The position numbers were made by a program, and so were the translations under genes. Shown in pieces: positions 6,537 through 7,544 of a stretch of 7,544 bases of DNA (positions are counted from its first letter, which is position 1; every line of letters starts with the position of its first letter). The DNA lies in contig JACMOJ010000296.1 of NCBI GenBank assembly GCA_014378085.1, forward strand, positions 1 through 7,544, written 5' to 3'. This DNA is from Burkholderiales bacterium (lineage in GTDB: Bacteria; Pseudomonadota; Gammaproteobacteria; Burkholderiales; Usitatibacteraceae). The notes under the pieces were generated by a model, which saw only the letters and a list, made by a program, of their open reading frames with translations, had not been told where the DNA came from and searched no databases.

Positions 6537-6961
6537 GAGGGTATATCCGAGGCAGGAACAATATCAAAAAATTTTAGCCAGATCAAATCGAATAGCCGAT
6601 CAGTAAGAGCGCGGCCGAGCAAACTGGCGAGTTTTTCGTTAAAGTTTTTGAGAAATGCGCCCGTGCCAACTGCGGCATCGGGCGGTAATTGTTGAGAAAT
6701 TAGGGCGACCACGTCGACAAGGTCTACAGGAGCTTGCGTGCCTTTAAAAGCACTTTTAAGCCATGGAATGTGCTCGCTAGTTCTGAACAGACACCGCTGG
6801 TGTAGGGTTGCTACGCTCACTTCGCCAATCAAAGGGGTAAGCACCACTTCAATTTCTTTCCAGTAAAACGCAAACAAAGCTGCGACCTGGTCAGATGATG
6901 CGCCACTATTACCAAGGCTGTTTAAAGCATCAATTGCTTGATCGATAGGTGCTTCACTCAT
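6533..6961 (-). CDS. Unrecognised small protein, first gene of the KaiC-like operon
   Basis: This 142-residue, probably all-helical, soluble protein has no signal peptide or clear membrane span. I do not recognise a named family. Visible blocks are LIGEVSVATLHQRCLF (44-59), PWL (66-68) and LASLLGRALTDRLFDLIW (111-128). From memory, a similar LIGE...PWL...LLG..LT.RLF pattern recurs in unnamed small proteins beside signalling genes, but I cannot verify that. It overlaps the KaiC-like gene by 4 bp (ATGA), so the two are made together and may work as partners. A role as adaptor or regulator of the ATPase is inference only. The start at 6961 is the only reasonable in-frame ATG; the ribosome site before it is weak. 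It is longer than KaiB (about 100 residues) and shows no obvious KaiB-like thioredoxin pattern. Confidence 0.8.
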   Translation of the reverse strand: MSEAPIDQAIDALNSLGNSGASSDQVAALFAFYWKEIEVVLTPLIGEVSVATLHQRCLFRTSEHIPWLKSAFKGTQAPVDLVDVVALISQQLPPDAAVGTGAFLKNFNEKLASLLGRALTDRLFDLIWLKFFDIVPASDIPS

Positions 6962-6993
6962 TAGAATGATTGCTCGTGTGACATCATCGCTGC

Positions 6994-6999
6994 ATGATA
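6994..6999 (-). promoter_or_regulatory. Weak candidate -10 element for the KaiC-like operon
   Basis: On the minus strand this reads TATCAT, five of six matches to the consensus, and would give a leader of about 25 bases before the ATG at 6961. No -35 hexamer is recognisable at 16-18 bases. The nearby GTTGCAAC palindrome (7008-7015) overlaps the spacer and could be a binding site. Confidence 0.25.
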
Positions 7000-7289
7000 C
7001 GCTACTTGTTGCAACTACGGTTTAAAAATGCTCTGACGTGCACTTCATAGATGCTCAAAGGCTATAAATCCACGTGAAACTTGAGCAACAACGCGGTGCT
7101 ACTAACCTTCGCTTCTGGACCGGTGCTCACAGCTACGCGAACCTGCCCTAGATGATGGCAATAGCGTACTTCAACATCGAACGACCCAGACCTCGATGCC
7201 CAGCTATTTGCCCCCTACTTCAACTGCAAGATACAAAGCCGTCGAGATCGTTCCGCATTTATGGATTGCTGAGAAGCGCGCCGACATCG

Positions 7290-7403
7290 AATGTCCGCTT
7301 TGGGTCGGAACCGGCCTGTCGCGGTCGCCGCTAGATTTTCGACCCGGCAACCTGCTATGCTCGCTCAACGGGCCGGAATCGGCCAAAAGCGGTCCTTGGT
7401 GCG
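7290..7403 (+). repeat. Dispersed palindromic intergenic repeat, copy B
   Basis: Same element and orientation as the copy at 3584, displaced by exactly 3706 bp with no gap in the alignment. It keeps the perfect GGCCG-GAAT-CGGCC stem (7371-7384). Its outer arm is less perfect than in copy A. The left end, ATGTCCGCTTTGGGTCGG, resembles a motif I recall from intergenic repeats of many proteobacteria. Confidence 0.65.
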
Positions 7404-7425
7404 ATCGCACTTCATCACTACCTAG

Positions 7426-7544
7426 CGTCAGGCGCAAGGACTCACGCAGGTGTCAGAGAAGCTATATGACCCGAGCCGATTTTTTAGATTGCAGGGGAAT
7501 TTTTATGGCTGTGCTCGAGCACTTTTGCCGGTCACCCGACGTCA
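7426..7544 (+). pseudogene. Possible LytTR DNA-binding domain remnant
   Basis: Frame 1 after the TAG at 7423 reads LTQVSEKLYDPSRFFRLQGN across about 7441-7500. This matches the well-known LytTR pattern of a helix, then LDPxxFFRxxRSxxVN. The usual R-S/Q residues and the following VN segment are replaced here (QGNFYGCAR), and there is no start codon or upstream receiver. It looks like a decayed fragment of a LytTR response regulator, the output type that often pairs with histidine kinases. The window ends before this can be settled, and chance similarity is possible. Confidence 0.3.

Larger units (their letters stand above)
6962..7544. other. Gene-poor right end of the window
   Basis: These 583 bases hold the promoter region of the KaiC-like operon on the left, repeat copy B (7290-7403) in the middle and a possible LytTR remnant at the right end. 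Short open frames at 7152-7334 (plus) and 7204-7437 (minus) overlap the repeat and look like noise. An ATG at 7505 with AGGGGA 6 bases before it could start a gene running off the edge, but only 13 codons are visible, too few to judge. Confidence 0.55.

Noticed and set aside
7152..7437. Short frames on both strands (7152-7334 plus, 7204-7437 minus)
   Set aside because: Both run into the dispersed repeat and show no domain or start signal.

Overview
This window looks like a chromosomal signalling region from a Gram-negative proteobacterium. The gene families point to a soil or water betaproteobacterium of the Oxalobacteraceae type (Massilia/Duganella/Janthinobacterium-like). That placement is an inference from the families seen and is only moderately secure. 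No rRNA, tRNA, CRISPR array or intact insertion sequence was found.

Layout. (1) Positions 1-1271, minus strand: the first 423 residues of a soluble multi-HAMP sensor protein, running off the left edge. It contains a tandem DNA repeat with an exact 276-bp period. (2) Positions 1272-1640: a divergent control region with a 12-bp perfect palindrome. (3) Positions 1641-3293, plus strand: a 550-residue cytosolic hybrid histidine kinase, REC-HisKA-HATPase-REC. (4) Positions 3294-4188: about 0.9 kb with no intact gene. It holds one copy of a dispersed palindromic repeat, a possible relic ORF and a perfect extended -10 promoter. (5) Positions 4189-5082, plus strand: a 297-residue histidine kinase with no recognisable sensor domain. 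It meets tail to tail, with a 4-bp stop overlap, (6) a minus-strand two-gene operon (5079-6961). That operon encodes an unrecognised 142-residue protein followed, with an ATGA overlap, by a two-domain KaiC-like ATPase. (7) Positions 6962-7544: an intergenic tail with a second copy of the dispersed repeat and a possible LytTR-domain remnant.

How it may work together. All three kinase-type proteins lack membrane segments, and no response regulator with a DNA-binding output is complete in the window. The region therefore looks like a cytosolic phosphorelay hub that hands its signal elsewhere. The most interesting unit is the convergent module of orphan histidine kinase, KaiC-like ATPase and small unknown protein. 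It has visibly lower GC than the left-hand genes and is bracketed by two direct copies of an intergenic repeat exactly 3706 bp apart. KaiC-kinase pairing is established for the cyanobacterial clock (KaiC-SasA). Here KaiA and KaiB are absent from the window and the KaiC phosphorylation residues are not conserved, so a non-clock ATP-driven signalling role is the better guess.
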